This document shows positions 27,401-42,400 of a DNA stretch of 64,000 nucleotides, piece by piece (within the stretch, counting starts at the first letter, position 1; each line of letters starts with the position of its first letter). This DNA comes from Acanthaster planci (taxonomy: Eukaryota; Echinodermata; Asteroidea; Valvatida; Acanthasteridae), in NCBI RefSeq assembly GCF_001949145.1, contig NW_019091595.1:279791-343790 (forward strand), written 5' to 3'. The position numbers and the translations under genes were made by a program. The notes beneath the pieces are model-generated. The model was not told the origin of the DNA and ran no database searches. It saw only the letters and a list, made by a program, of their open reading frames with translations.

Positions 27401-30400
27401 ATCTCCAAACTGATCCCCTCCCACAGTCAATGGCTTCTCAGTTCATTGCTGATAAGTGTCTTGCCCCCACCCCCAACTGTTCCCTCCTGGGAAAAAGTGC
27501 TTTGCCTCCCCCCACTCTGGAAAAAACATCCCGGTAACTATGATAAATGCAACAGAATGCAACATTCATTAAAAGCTGATGCCAAACTATTCACTGGATC
27601 TGCAGAGGTAGCCATCAACACCATTTCTGATCAGACTACGCCACCTACCTTTATCTCTCTCTCTCTCTGGAGCAAGACACTACCACGATTTGGGTGTTGA
27701 TGCTCGAGTGGTTTCCATAAAAAGAAATGCAGAGACCACTTCTCTCTCTGTACTCACCCTGACGTAGTCGTAGTAACAGGAGCTGTGGGTCTCCACGTCA
27801 AAGTCGGCGAAGGTGAGGTAGAGCGTGCTGCCCTGGTTGGCGGTGATCAGCCAGAAGCACTCGGCGTTGTGGCCGTAGGGGAAGGGGTAGTTGGGGGAGA
27901 CAAAGCTGCCAGTTGGTGTGGTCAGGCTGCCACCACATCCTGGGTAGATGGAGGAAGTGAAATTTGGAAATTATGCAACATGGAAGCCAGTGTGTAAAGA
28001 TGAAGAAGAATTCTTTGGTCAATCTTAATACACATTGCTGATTAACTTCAGGTCAGCCACTGAAATCTTTGAACTAAAATATCAGAATTCAGGATTTCAC
28101 AGAAGCCAGCCTTTGCAAACTCATTTGGGTATTCATAAAATCAGTAGTTCCCTTGGCAATTCTGTATTTTTCATGTTGCTGTATTTTTTTTGGTCTCAGA
28201 TCGTTCTTCTGATCACTGTAATGATAGGAGCATGATTGTAAATCTTTCTGGCTTTTATGTCACTACTCCGAGTACCAGTGCACAAATTGAATAACAAGCA
28301 GGCCACACGTAATATAACAGTTGACTTTGCCAGCAACATCACATTTTTGCACCTTGCTGTTGAGTCTTTCCAACTAGCACCTCTTGAACTTAGTTCTCAT
28401 ATCTGTATCAATTGCTTTCTAATCCAAAAGTGATCCAATCATCAGGTCCATAAATAGAAATAAATTTACACTTTATACAATTCCCAAAGCGGAATTCTTG
28501 TATAATATGATCTCCAAAATGCTAACAACGGCATGCACATCACAACACATACATGTTGAAGTTCCACCACAAAAGAACTCTTGGGGAAAAAATCATACAA
28601 TTCAATTCATGACTTTGTACACTGATCACAGGTATATGACACTCCACTTTTTCTAGGTTAGACTGGGATTTGAGGCCAATGACCTTACATCAAATTGTAC
28701 TCTTTCGTTTCATGTCAACAGGAGACTTTCAGCAAAGCAGAAATATAAAAATGCCATAAAGACTTGGATTTTGAAAGTTGATCGTCTATTACTATGCAGG
28801 AAAAATTAAATTCTTCAAATTTGGGGGGGCGTGGAGAACCACTTGCCAGAGGCGACCTTTGAATGAGGTGAAACTGAATATACCTGTAGCAGTTCCATCG
28901 TAGGCCAGAGAAAAGCCGCGGGCAGATAGGGAGAAGTCCGACTCAAACTTGATGTACATCTTGTTGCTGTGGGAGGTGTACATGGTCGGGTTGATGCTGC
29001 TGCCACAGAATGTGCCAATCAGTGGGGACGTAGCATAGCCTCCATTCCTACAGGTGACAAAACAGATTGTGATTGGTTGGGGAAAAACGAAGATGAAGAA
29101 AAACAGAGAATAAGATAAACATGTGAGTTGTTTGTTGGCTTTCAAACAAAAAGTGACTTCCCCAGTCACCTTTATTAGGGTATTAAAAGCCAGTTTATTC
29201 TTACACCATCATCCCCTCATTGTTTAAGTGTGCCTACAAAATGACACTTGTTTTGGAAGGGGGGAGGGAAATTATTTTGATTTTCAAAAGCTTGTTGATT
29301 CCATCACACGGCGTCACCCTTCCCTTTCTTGTTTTTGTTTCAAGGTAACATCACACCCGGTGATTTCACAAAACTGTTTCCATTGTAACACACCTCAGCT
29401 CTACGTAATCGAAGGCACAGTTGAAATGCTGCTCCAAGTCGAAGTCAGTGAAGTTGACACTGATCTGCTGGCCTGTTGGGACCGATATGACCCAGACACA
29501 CTGGCGGTTGTGTGGATAGTCGTCTGGGTAATTGGGCGTGGTGATGACGCCGGTGGGCGTGGTGAGGTCACCACCACAAACTGGGCAAATGGAAAAGCAG
29601 CTGGACTGTACATCAAAACTTGCAACATAGTGACAACATGAGTTTAAAATGGAAGGGTGGATTGTGAACTTGCAATGAAAGCCAGCTCATTCTGTATTCA
29701 TTAGAAAGGAAGTAACCAAATGGGGTCGACCAGTGAAAGCGTCAGTGTTCATCACTGAAAAGCCACTCTATGCTCCAGCGAAGCAGGACTCATCCTAACA
29801 ATTAATTGCAGAGATTTTAAACTGACAAATAGGCTGATTCAATTATATTAAGCAAGAGTCACACATTCTAAGTCCAAGGAAACTGCTTAGCAGGAAAACA
29901 CTGCTCAACCAATTTATATGCTCAGCAAAAGTGAGAAGGGAACCAACATTGAGAAATGTACTAATTATGGTGGTTTGATTGTTAACCTGTTTCTGTCATT
30001 AATTAGGCAAATGTTTCCTATGCGTAATCAAATTTCTGTGTTTGGTAGCTCCATCAAATGATTGGCTGCTACAGGTCGGTACTCACCAGTGGTGGCATCC
30101 AGGGCCACGTAGTTTGCAGTGAAGCCCTCGCGGGCCACGCTACTATCGGTGTGGAAGATGACTGTCATGATGTTGCCCGAGGTGGTCAGAACTGGAGGGG
30201 AGTCGCTGCCGCAGTACCTGAGAGTGAAAGACAGTACATGCCAAGTCAGTGCGCAACACCAGAGAGAAACGCCCACCAGAGTGTAAAGCAGCCCTGGGGT
30301 GCTGAGAGTAAAGAAGGCAGAGAGAAAGAGATCTCACTCTTTTTGGTAATGATCTCCCTTGGAGTAAAGGGGAGCCAGGCTGGCATAGTGGTTCTTTCCT

Positions 30401-33400
30401 TGCTGTTCACCTCTGTGGCCCAGGTTCAATTCCTGGCCTGGACAACATATGGATTGGCTTTTCAGTCCTCACCTAACTCTGTGGGTTTTACCTAAAATAT
30501 ACAACTTGCGATTTCCTCCCAGCTCTAAATCTGCAACTGCTTCCCACTGTCTACCCGAAGGGTTTCCGCTGGTTTGAAAGCTGCAGTGCCTAGGGCACTT
30601 TTGAGGAATACTTAATTTTGTATAAAACCAATAGCACTACCACAGCTTATAAGATGATGACTGCATTTGTTTGCACATGCCTGGCAGAGTATAAGTAGTA
30701 GTAGTGATTCCATAAATCCGGCTATCTACATATGTATGGTGTACACAGCACCAACAGCATTTTGGCCAAGCCGGTCTGTTTCTTGCTGGTAAAGAAGCAC
30801 TTTATTACACAAAGCGAACCGTGGTAAACCCCCTCCAAAGTGCATACACAAATCGCTTGGACCATTAAGTGCAAGACACACATGGTCCACAGATGTTAAA
30901 CTATTTCTGGTGTCAACGAGTTACAAATGTCTTTTCATACTGTTGAATTTGGAGAACGATCTCAAACGTGATAATTTGCTGGACTAATGGGACGAGACAG
31001 CAGTTTCCTATCAAGCGTTTCAAATTTTCCAACTGGGAAAACCAATCCCACGCATGCATTTCCGTCATTCTTTCATTTCTTGATTTTCCTCTGACTGACC
31101 TGCCCAAGTCTGGCGAGGCAGCGTTGGTGGCATTGTCGTAGATCTGCACATAGTCGAAGATGCAGTTGGTGGCGCTCTCCAGGCTGAAGGAGTTAAACGT
31201 CAGCCGGATGACGTAGCCATCGGACACAGTGATAACATAGATGCAGTTGACGCCGTGGGGATAGCCCTGGGGGTGGGGCGGTGAGGCAATAATACCGGTG
31301 TCGCCGGTGAATTGGCCTCCACAACTTCCTACATGGGGAAAAATAGGAGACCATAACTTATCGGAAAAGGCATCACTCAGTAATGTGCCACTAATCTGAC
31401 TGAAAGGTAACATTTTGCATCTAATAGGCCTACAGGTAAAATTTTGACTTCTTTTGGACAGAAGTGAAGGTCTTAGTCAGGCAGTTTTATTAGAGTACTG
31501 TCAACAAAGACAACTACATTTTGACATATGATTGTATTCACAGATCACATCTTGAGTAACTTAACATTTTTAGTGGATAATATTCGGTGTTTATGACTAA
31601 ATCTTGACAGAACAATACTTTCAGAAAGTGAACTTTAATAACACTATAAAGTTACATGAAAAAATATGTAAAATGTACACAACAATAGCAGACATGCAAG
31701 AGCTGTAACATGTCACCTCAATTCATCAAGAGTCACCATCAAAATGTTTTAAGCAAAGTTATCTGTGACTAGGCACAGAAATAGGTGCTTCCCCAAAATG
31801 GGTTACCGGCAAAATGCCATGCACTGTGTACTGCTCTTAACTGGTGCTTGATCAATTTTTTTTGCTTAGCATCTTCCTTTGTCAGGCAACATTTTCCCCT
31901 CAGGAGGAAAACTGGACCCCGCCTTACCTGGGCCAGCATCCTCAAAACTGAACGTGGCCCGGAACCCATAGTTGGCCACCGACCCATCAGTCACAAATTT
32001 CAGGTACATAGAGTTTCCGTTAGAGGTTTGGTCTGATGGCAGGGCAGTGCCGCACAGCTTGCTGATGAGAGTGGCATCTTCTGACGCACCATCGCGGACC
32101 TGCATCAAGGACACAGGGGCGGTTATCTAAGGAGGTTTCAATACTCTGTGCATATCTTAAACAGTTAAGGGCTACTTTTACTTTATATCAGTGGTTAATA
32201 TGCACGCTGATACTAGGGGCACATCCAAATCAAAATCTTTAGAGGAGGGGCCGAAATGCTCTTTCTTGGATGGGCCAACATATTGGGAATTTTTTATGTG
32301 TATCTGTATGGCCTTTATGGAGGTGATATTAAATTTGCAGGTATTGGAAAGAAACTGAATCTCCCCCCCCTTTTGCTCAATACATTTACAAGAAAAAAAC
32401 AACTGCAACCCCCTCCCCCTCCTTTGGGGTTGACCACAGTTTCTCTTGGCCCCCTGGACGTAACAATACAAATCTCGATGTCGGCCCATTTGTGCCAATG
32501 AATAATGCTCATGTACAGACATTAATTTCCATCTTTCTGCCGGATAGAGAATCATCAACACTCTGGAACAAAACAGGGACTAAAAAAGAGACTGAGACTT
32601 TTGTTCACACTCTTACGAGCTCTGTCCCCTTTTCACTGCATCTGAAGAAATAACTGTATCTACAAATGCTCATACCTTTCTGTCTTTGTTTCTGAAGACT
32701 ATCACGTCAGTATGTTAATGTTTCTACTTAGTAAAGAGCATCTCTAAGGAAAACATGTTTCCTCTGATTTTATCTGTTCAAATTAAATATGGAAGCATCC
32801 AAATCGAAGGCAATGGCTGCATGCAATGTTCGGTATGCACAAGGGTTTATCCACTACAAACGCAGGACAAGGGTTCCCCTCGTTTTCTCTGTTTTCTACT
32901 CAATGACGCAATCTGCATTCAGAATTCGCATCTTGGCATGAACAGAGAAAAGCCCTTTTCAGCTTGTTGTAGTTGAGCTGTTATGACAAATGACAATACG
33001 TTCGATTTGGATATTTTCATATATATTTGAACACATAAATCAGAAAAAAACAAGTTTTCCTTAGAGGTGCACTTTCAGGAGTGCTATGACACTGGGCCCT
33101 GGTCATCAGGTTATCTTCAACCATCAGAAACAACTATTCTGAAAGAGCTCTGCATTGCTCATTGATTTCTTACTATGAAGAGATTGAGCACCTACCTCTA
33201 GGTAATCGTAGTCGCAGTTCAGGTGGGCCTCAATGTCGAAGGTCACAAAGGTCAGCACGACCACCTGACCCTGCGGGGCATTGATGACGTACTCGCAGGT
33301 CTTGTCATGGGGGTAGTAGTTGGGGAAGTAGGGGGAGATCAGATCCTGTGATGGATCGGTATACACACCACCACAGTCTGGAAAAAAAAAGGAGTGAGAC

Positions 33401-36400
33401 AAAACCAATGCAGTTCAAGTCGGGAGGACAATGGCTGCAAGGTGTCACAGTGTCACATTACAACATGCCTCACCAAGTTTCAGTTTAAGTAAAGTCATTC
33501 CTAGTTGCAGAGGTGCTAAACTTTATCAAGACGCCAATCCCAACAGGTGTGACTCACAAACACAGTGCGTCCCCCCAGTATTCAATCCCAAAAAAGGTCT
33601 ATTTCCCTCATGGGTCAACCTCGGTAACTACACGTAACCAATCACTATTGCAAAAGCAGACATCCAATGAGGGATTACAGTGCAAGTTGACAGACAAACT
33701 TTAGAGTGAACATCGCATCCCACGTAATGACAAGTGGGGGGTTGCAAGCTTTGGTTGAGAAAGCACAGACAAAGTACGATGATTAAGAGCCAGGTGCAAC
33801 CACTGTGTAACCTTCTCTTAGGCATCATTTCAAAATTCCTATTGGTTGACAACAGGACGGGGCCATCCAACCGATAATAGTGACTTGTGTTGAGTGAATA
33901 ATGGAGGGGGTGTTGCTCCGCTGAAACCACATAGCCTTGGAAGTAATGCAATAAAAAGGCATTTATCAGTTTGAATACGGGCGATTCACAATAGTGCGCC
34001 ACCAAGAGTTTGCAAACGCGTTGGCCAATCATAATGCAGGAAATTTGTCGACCCTTTTCAAATACGCATTAGGTCGAAAAATTTCGCGCATTGTGATTGG
34101 CTAACGCGTTGCAAACTCTTGGTGGCGCACTATTGTGAAACCACCGTATTGGCCACATGAGAACAACCTGATAGCCAGCGATAATAAATGTATCGGTCGG
34201 ACCGTTCCATCTGACACCTACCTGATAAGAATTTTGAAATGGTGCTTTAACACTGCTAATGCTTTGAACCTTCTTAACAATGGCTTCCTCAGCTAGGGCG
34301 ACATCTGCTGTCGCACATCTCTGCAATTTCCAATGAGCAAAGCCCTAGATCTAACCATAGATAGCTGATTTGGATGCAGCCAATGGTCCAATCATACCAT
34401 GAAAGTTCCTATTCTACCTCCCATGTGCTTTTTTTCATGACTTGGCCATATTCTATCTTGCTGCCTAAGCCATTAAATATAGATCACTCTGCAATGGGAA
34501 GGCACCTGACTTTTTTGCTGTAATTACAGATACCATAGCGCCTCACTTTGAAACTATTTTTATTTGGACAACAAAGGTACCATGACTGTTAATGCATAAT
34601 TTGGCATTTGAAGCACGAGGAAGGCAATCTTTGATCTGCCATTACCGGATCATCTTCGATTCCATACAAGTATGTGGAAAATTTTCACAGGGGTCACCTC
34701 AAGTTGGATTCAAGTTGGCCGAGTCATAAATAAGGCTACTAAGCTCCGTGTTTACTCACCCAATTCATAGGTGGCCCGGAATCCGCCAGCACTGACCGAC
34801 ACATCCGACTTGAACTTGACCCACAGCGTGTTGGCTGTGGAGACAAACGGGGGCGGGATGGCATCGGCATGGCAGTAGCGTCCGACAAAGGCTGCCGTCT
34901 CATCAAAACCATCTCTCACCTGTGGAAAAGTTGTGGAAGAATTCAACACTTTTTCCTCCGACTTCAGTCGACAGGTGAGTACATCAATGTTTTTTGCTCT
35001 TGGTTGAATTTGTTTTCTTTTACTTCAGTAATAATACCTAAATGTTTCCTTTTAACACAAAAATAATGTGCCCGTTTTAGGACTTCCAACTTGTACTCCT
35101 AGAAACATAAATGTCGACAAAAAATAAAGTCGAATGGCCATGCCTGAGGCAACAGGCGACTGGACACAATACAGGCATCTATAAAGATACTTTTGAGAGC
35201 TGCAGCAACTTTACATGCTAGTCTCATTTCCAGCCGCAGCCACTATTTCGGACACAGACTTAAATATCATATAAGCATAACCACTTGCTGCCGGGGAACC
35301 CCGTTTCGAGTACCATGGGTTTGTAACAAAAGACCGTACTCGGAACAAACGACCTGCTGCTGGGAATTGCCATCATTTTTTGGCTTGCATTTTTCGAAGG
35401 TAATCCGTCACTGCTTTTAAACAGTATACCACTGTTTTGGACATGGCCCGCCCACGGATTAGCACTGCGGATATAAGTGCTCCAGGGCACCATTAGTGAG
35501 CGACACAGGACCGCTGTATTCTAATCCAGCCGCGTTTGAAAAGACGCCAATCGCATTCACTGACACCTCACGATTCTGGGCTCTCTTTACAGGGTGGCAG
35601 GCCTGGCTGAAATACTCAGGAGTCAATGAAGGTTGCCTGTCATCTTAGAGCTGCCACCAAACAGTCATTCATGTGGGTGTAAACATCCATTAAATGAAAT
35701 GATGAATTTCTGAAGAATTTTGAAAACTTAAAATCTTAAAAATCTTCCGTACATGTACACTGCATTTTTAAAATCACCCGGCAGCCAGTGGTTAACCTTC
35801 ATAACATCTGAGCTGCAGCTTTTTTTTTATTTCTCTAAAGCTCACCTCCACATAGTCATAGACACAGTTGGCATGCTCCTCGATGGACAAGTCAGTGATG
35901 GTGAACTTGATCCTGCCATTGTCTTGGATCTGTACGGTCCAGATACACTCAACGTCATGAGGGTACGGGTTGGGGTAGTTGGGGGATATGATGATGGCAC
36001 TGTCCGCTGTCAGGGCCCCACCGCACTGAGGAGCAACTGCTCATCAAAGACAACAGTAAAGAGGTCAATGTACTGATGATGCCGTGCTGGTCAACGCTGA
36101 TGCAATTTGGGTGAAGTTTTGTTTCAACTATAAACTTTGCGAATTTGGTTTGAAGCTTTTGTTTCTGTTTTGTTGTAATACAATATCATTCTGGAAAAGA
36201 CAGATTGAAATTTCTTTCTTTTGTTAGAAAAACTTCAAGTTTTGAAGAATTTTAGTCTCATCTATCTTTAGAGCATCGCAAAAAACAGTTATAATTTCTT
36301 ATTAATCGTCTAAACGAGTCAATTTTGCATCCTTGAATTTTCATACAAAAATTATTACTTGGAGCTTTAAGGTTTAAAATCCAAAGATACATTCTGGTTA

Positions 36401-39400
36401 ACTCGCAAATATTAGGATGAATCATGAGATATACAGCAATACAGCTATTAGTTTTCCCATCAGAGTTCAACTTTTAATTTGGCACGAGTAACAAAAGGTC
36501 CATTAGTTCAAGTACCTGCATTTTTTCAAACAAAAGTTTAAATTGCAAGCCCCGTAAACCAGGTAATTGTGACTTGGGAAAGGTCAGTAATTGCAAAAAT
36601 GTGTTTGAAACATGTAAACTAATGCAGAGGAGTTTCCTAGAAATTCCTCAAAACTGGCATTCTTCCAAATCGAAAATTCATCACACAGTGAACAAACACT
36701 AGGACATATTTATCACTTGTTGAAAATTCGCAGCTTGATCTGAAATTGAACTGAAACAATTCCATCACAAGGATAAAAGAACCAACATGTGCCTAATCAG
36801 GAATAGCCACAGGAAAAATAAACTAAGGCCATCAAAATCCGCCCCACACCTTTGGTACCCCAAAAGTGGACATAAAGATTGACATTGGCTGGCTACGTAC
36901 TGGATGTTGACGTGTAGGTTATATGGAATCCTGTGTCCGTCAGTGATCCGTCGCTGTGGAAACGGACAAAAGCATATGGGCCTGTGGTCTGTACCGGAGC
37001 CGGGGTAGTGGTGCTGCAGAATTTGCCAAGGGAAGGTGCACTCTCAGTCAGACCATCTCGGATCTAAACAAAAGGGTAAATTTTGGAAATGAATCAAACA
37101 GTGATGTGGCCGACATCACATTTCAAAAATCAGAGAACAAGTTGCAACACTTCATTTGAATGTGCCTTTGTACAAAGAAGTCTCCTCTGTCTACCTCTGG
37201 TAGACCACAGGGCGCATGATCATTTCAATTCAATTATTTATTGTCCACAAGTGGAAATTTACCGTGGAATTCATGTTGCACAAAAAACATCCACAATTTC
37301 AAGATTAAATAACACGCACCTCAAGGTAGTCGTAAGCACAGGTGTCGTGGTGCTCAAGCTGCAGTGTGCCAAAGGCAAAGGTGATGTACAGCCCTGCATC
37401 CACCGTGACAGTCCAGACGCAGTCTCGGTTGATTGGGTAGTTGCCAGGGTAACCGGGGGAGTTGATACTGCCGTGGTTACTATTGGACAAATCTCCACCG
37501 CAGACTGGTGGTACAAGGACAATTTTGTTTGGTTGTTTTGGGAGATTTTTTAAACTGCACTATTTATCAATCAAGGCCAGGGCAAGTGAAAAAAAATAAC
37601 TGGCTTACATAGTACAGAATAATGTGAAAAAATAGTAAAATATCGGGTGATTTTAAATCCTGAGTAATCCCACCCCTGAAACAAGAATTTTTGACAGCCT
37701 TGCAAAAACTGCCCAGATAATCCTGATATCCTTAGAAAATTTTCAGTGATCACAACCCCGGAGATCAGAAATTAGAAAGTCCAGCCTACCGGGGTCTTGG
37801 CTGGCCCAGTTGATCCCAAAGCCCTCATAGCTGACACTGCCGTCTGAGCGGAACCAGAAGTACAGTTGGTTGTGGGTACTGGTGATGGCACTGGGGGGCG
37901 TGTCGCCGCAGAAGCGGCCCAGGGGCTGGTCGCTGGCCGAGTCACCGTCATTGATCTGGAGGAAGTCGAAGTCGCAGTTCGGATGGTACTCCAGCTTGAA
38001 GCGTGCAAAGGTGATATAAATAACCTGAAAGGGAGGGGGGTTCAAAATCCATCACATCACAGTCATTAGAGGGTCATCAACTTCAATTTTTATTTCCTCT
38101 TTCAATTCTTTAATTTTTTTTTCTTTTGTAACTACCCCAGCCCTTCCATTTCCAAACATCTTTCAATCTGTCCTGTCATGCTAAAATTAACTTTTTAAAA
38201 AAAGTTTTAAAGAGCAAGTCCTAACTGCAGAAGACTTGGCAGAATGTTTCTCACTGGCATGTTTGAAATATAAATGCAGGTCGAATAAAACTGAGGAATT
38301 CAGCTCATTTCAGGAATGTTATAAATTTGTGAGCAAAAAAGTCCAAGTTTCCCCATTAAATTCCCCACTTCGTTTGTCACATTATTAATTTTTTTGAATT
38401 TTTGCCCCCATGCGTATAGCTCAGCCAAATTTCCTGCATAATAAAAGGTAATTCATGGTTGGTACTGTTCAGTTCTGAAGGGCCTACCTTGTCGGCATCA
38501 ACGGTGATGACCCAGGCACAACTCAGGCCATGATCGTAGACTTGGCCAAGAGGCGGGAACTCAAAATAACCAGTAGCTCCGTTCAGATATCCACCACAAG
38601 CTGTAAAAGGATGCAATTTCATTTAAACATTTTCCTAGAAGTTCACATAAACAGCAAGGTAAAATATGGTCACATCAATTCTTCCAATATGCTGGCAAAA
38701 TCTATGAAATGCCAAAATCTAATACCCAGGGATGAGATTGAAGGAAAACGAAAAATCCATGAACTAATCACCAGAGGCTAAGGGGTCCCACAGTCATGTT
38801 GTGTCTATGGTGTTTGCCTAGCATCCCTTAAATACTCATTTCTTATGCTCTGCATCAACTTTTAGACTGGTACATAAAATCACCTCATAAGTAACTTCAG
38901 GACTTTCCAGATTTTACGAGATTGTTAAAAAAATCCTGAAATCAGTAACATTGTAATGAAAAAATCCCAAAATCAGAAAAAATCAGGATAAACCTCACCC
39001 CTGAATACCAATGAAAAACACTCCTTAAACAACTAAACTACCACGGCAACAACAACCTCAATGGCTACTTTAATTCAGCCAGTTTACCAGTAACAATTCT
39101 TCAACAGCCACTTGAATTTCTAATAGTTGGCAAAATCCACAATGATGGTTTTTATAACCCAACGGCCATTAAATTGTACATGTACATGTAGGAACCCCAT
39201 TATATCAGCCTGGCTCTCCTTTGCTACCACATTCTTGGCTTAGACATATAAAGCACACTGCTTTCTTTATCATTCCACTTTTTTGGGGGGGGAGAACATA
39301 AATTCACCATTACAAATAAGCCCAAGCAGATAATGCCTTAGGTACAGTTGATGACTCAAGTGCAACATGTCTATATGAAAATGAGTCCATTTTTGTACCA

Positions 39401-42400
39401 AATCCAATTGAGCAAACTACAAGTTTTTCACCACGTGAACTGTGATAGTCCACACAGCACACAGCTGAGTGTAGATGACTTGTTTTGCCCATAATATAAC
39501 ATCATGGATTACCTAACAATTGCTGACTGCTGTGATGTGGGATATGATGTTTTGAGCACCCGAGGGATGCATAGTGCATAATTAACATAAGAGACATAAA
39601 CGATATTGTCTGCAACTGCACTGTTCTCTCACTTTCTTTAAAATTGTGTAAACTTGTAATGTGAAAGTAGTGCGGGTACCAGTGAGTACAAGTTCGCATG
39701 TCATGAAGTCTGGTTAGCAGTCTCTGCATTACCTTAAATGCTGCAGGGACGGGAATGAGTCTGTTATACAAGCACAACCATTGATCAAATTCCCTGTTAA
39801 CCTACGCACAAAACTTATCATAGGTACCATGCAAGACTGACTAAGTGAGCGATAACGGTCGCTCTCAAACTTCCCGAAGCTCTGTCTCATGCACGAGTGC
39901 TATCAGCAGAATGTCCGACAGTGGGTGTGATATGTGGATATATCGCCCTGACGTGAGATCATTCTGAGCCAATGAAGAGACAGTATCCGAGAGAGAGGTA
40001 TGATAATTATTAATAAAGCCTTTCATTTTTCAGCTCATACATGTATATGGATGGAGTATTTGGTTGAACAAAAATACTAAAATACACAGAATCCTTAGTT
40101 GCGGGATTTACACAAGAGTACAACCCTAACTTTCTTGCTAACTTGTCAAGAGCACTATAACTGTAAATGTAGAATTCTAACTACTAGTACAGTCAGCAGT
40201 GATTCAATGTAAACACAAAGCATAGCCATGAAAATGGCTAGGCCTTAAGTTAAATAACAACAATCATGGTTTTTGAGAAATCTTTGTTACGTGTTGATCC
40301 AATTTGAGTAAGCAAATTTATGATATGGCCTGCCTGATCAGGTAAACTAAAAAAAATTGTCGCGTCCTGCGCCCGAAAAAGGATTGCTCAATACTGCTGC
40401 ATGTGCAGTTCTGGTAGGACCAGGAAAAAAAAGTGAATTTTGCCCCTGACATTGTACATTACAACTCTACCTTTACATAATATGGCACTGTCCATTGGCA
40501 GATCAAAAGATGGTAATGGCAGAACAAAACTGATTATGTTATCACATTTCTCCGAGCACTTTTTTGGTCTAATTTCGCACTCTGCTACAGGTGTGTGTTT
40601 AGCAGTGTTGCAGTCGAGACCAAACGTTAGAGGGGATCTCCCCACAATTTTATAGAACAAAATTGTTACCTTCAGTGATTTTTGAGCAAAATATTTCCTG
40701 TCACTATTAAAGTTCACATACATTTTATATGTAGATTTTTTTTCTTTCTTTTACAGCTGCCTCGCCTGAAAAAAAATAGAGCAGGCTTTTGATATCGACG
40801 GGTGGGGATCCCGGCACAGACCTGCTGCCCACAAAAGGAATGCCAACTTACACTGCTGGGTCTCCTGGCAGCGATCTCCGCTGAATCCATCCGCACAGTC
40901 ACAGTCAAAGCCGTTGATGAGGTTGTGGCAGGTGCCACCATTGTCACAGGGCGTGCTAGCACACTCGTCAATGTCCTGGCCGCAGCGGTCGCCCTGCCAG
41001 CCTGGGTCGCAGACGCAGCGGAAGCTGCTGCCCAGGGTCTCGCAGCGCCCGTTGACGCAGGGGTTGTCCTGGCAGGTCGGCCCTGTAGAGGGCACGCACC
41101 CGCTGGGGCCCTCCCCGTTACCCGTGTAGCCCGGATTGCAGGTGCAGATGCGCCCGCTTGGCACTCCTGATGTTTTTTAATTTGTTGGGGGTGGAGGTGA
41201 GAAGAACAAAAAAAGGATTGAATTTCAGCACTAGAGTTCTACACCTAAATACTGTGCTGAGGAAAACAAAAAGAATTGAATGATAGCTTAACATTTACCC
41301 CCATAACTGCTTGTTATAGATATCACTATTTTAATCATGATGATTTTTTAAATCTCAAGGCACAGAATTGCTCATTGTTGTTAACTGTACTTTGAAAATC
41401 ATTAATTACAGGGAATTCATTTTGGCGGAGAAAACATTCTTTCCAAAGAGACGTTTAATCTCTAAGCAAAAGCTGTAACTTCAAAAAAGTAAATGTGGGT
41501 ATTTCTGTTGGGACTGACTCTTCAAATCTCTTGAGTTCTTCAGGCTCTTTTAATCCACAACCCACCTGAGTTTTCGGAACAAGTGGCATAAGGTGAACAG
41601 CCTCCATTATTCTGCTGGCAAACACCCACATAAGTGCATACTACACCATCACCGATGTAGCCTGAAACCCCAGAAACAAAAATGAAATGGTCATTCATCT
41701 CTCGAATGAGGCCATGATTCGTCTTGGCATTTCAATTACTTGGCCTCTTTGATTTCCCATTCACAGAGATGTCAGGCACCACAGAAGATTTGGCACCGCT
41801 TTCGCAACTCTGGTAACTGTCAAATTCTGGGCTTAAAGAAAAACATAAGAACAGAATTTCTGCACTCACCAGGTAAGCGCGGTGATTCTGCACTGGGTAA
41901 TCACAGAATCCTTTAGTTATGGGACTTTAAGTGCACGGATGGCTTGTGCATACATAACCACACCTCCTGTGAAACATGCGACCAACTAGCACAAAATTTT
42001 CTTGTATCGTTTGCAAAGATTCTTAACTGAGCCGGGACGAGAAACTGTGCCAATGTTAGATTTAGTAACTATTACAATGTGGATTTTCAGCTCTCAATCT
42101 CTCTGCAATTTTACCTATGGGGCACGGGCCACACTGCCTCGATCCTGGTGTGTTGGTGCACTGCACCAGTGGCGAGACGGAGCAGCCGCCGTTGTTTGTT
42201 AAGCATTCATTCACATCATTGCACTGGTGCCCATTACCGGTGTAGCCTGCATGTAACAAAACAGAAAGCACAGAGAAATGGTAAGCTCATGTGATAATAA
42301 TTATGAAACAAGGAGCCCCACGTGCAATGGTGCTGTGTATGTAAGTAGTGCAAATGTTTGCTGAGACGAAGACCACACAGTCATTTCCATCCAGTTCCTT

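Noticed and set aside
40802-41170. Alanine- and valine-rich plus-strand open frame of 122 codons
   Set aside because: Antisense of the GC-rich three-EGF exon; biased composition is a shadow effect.
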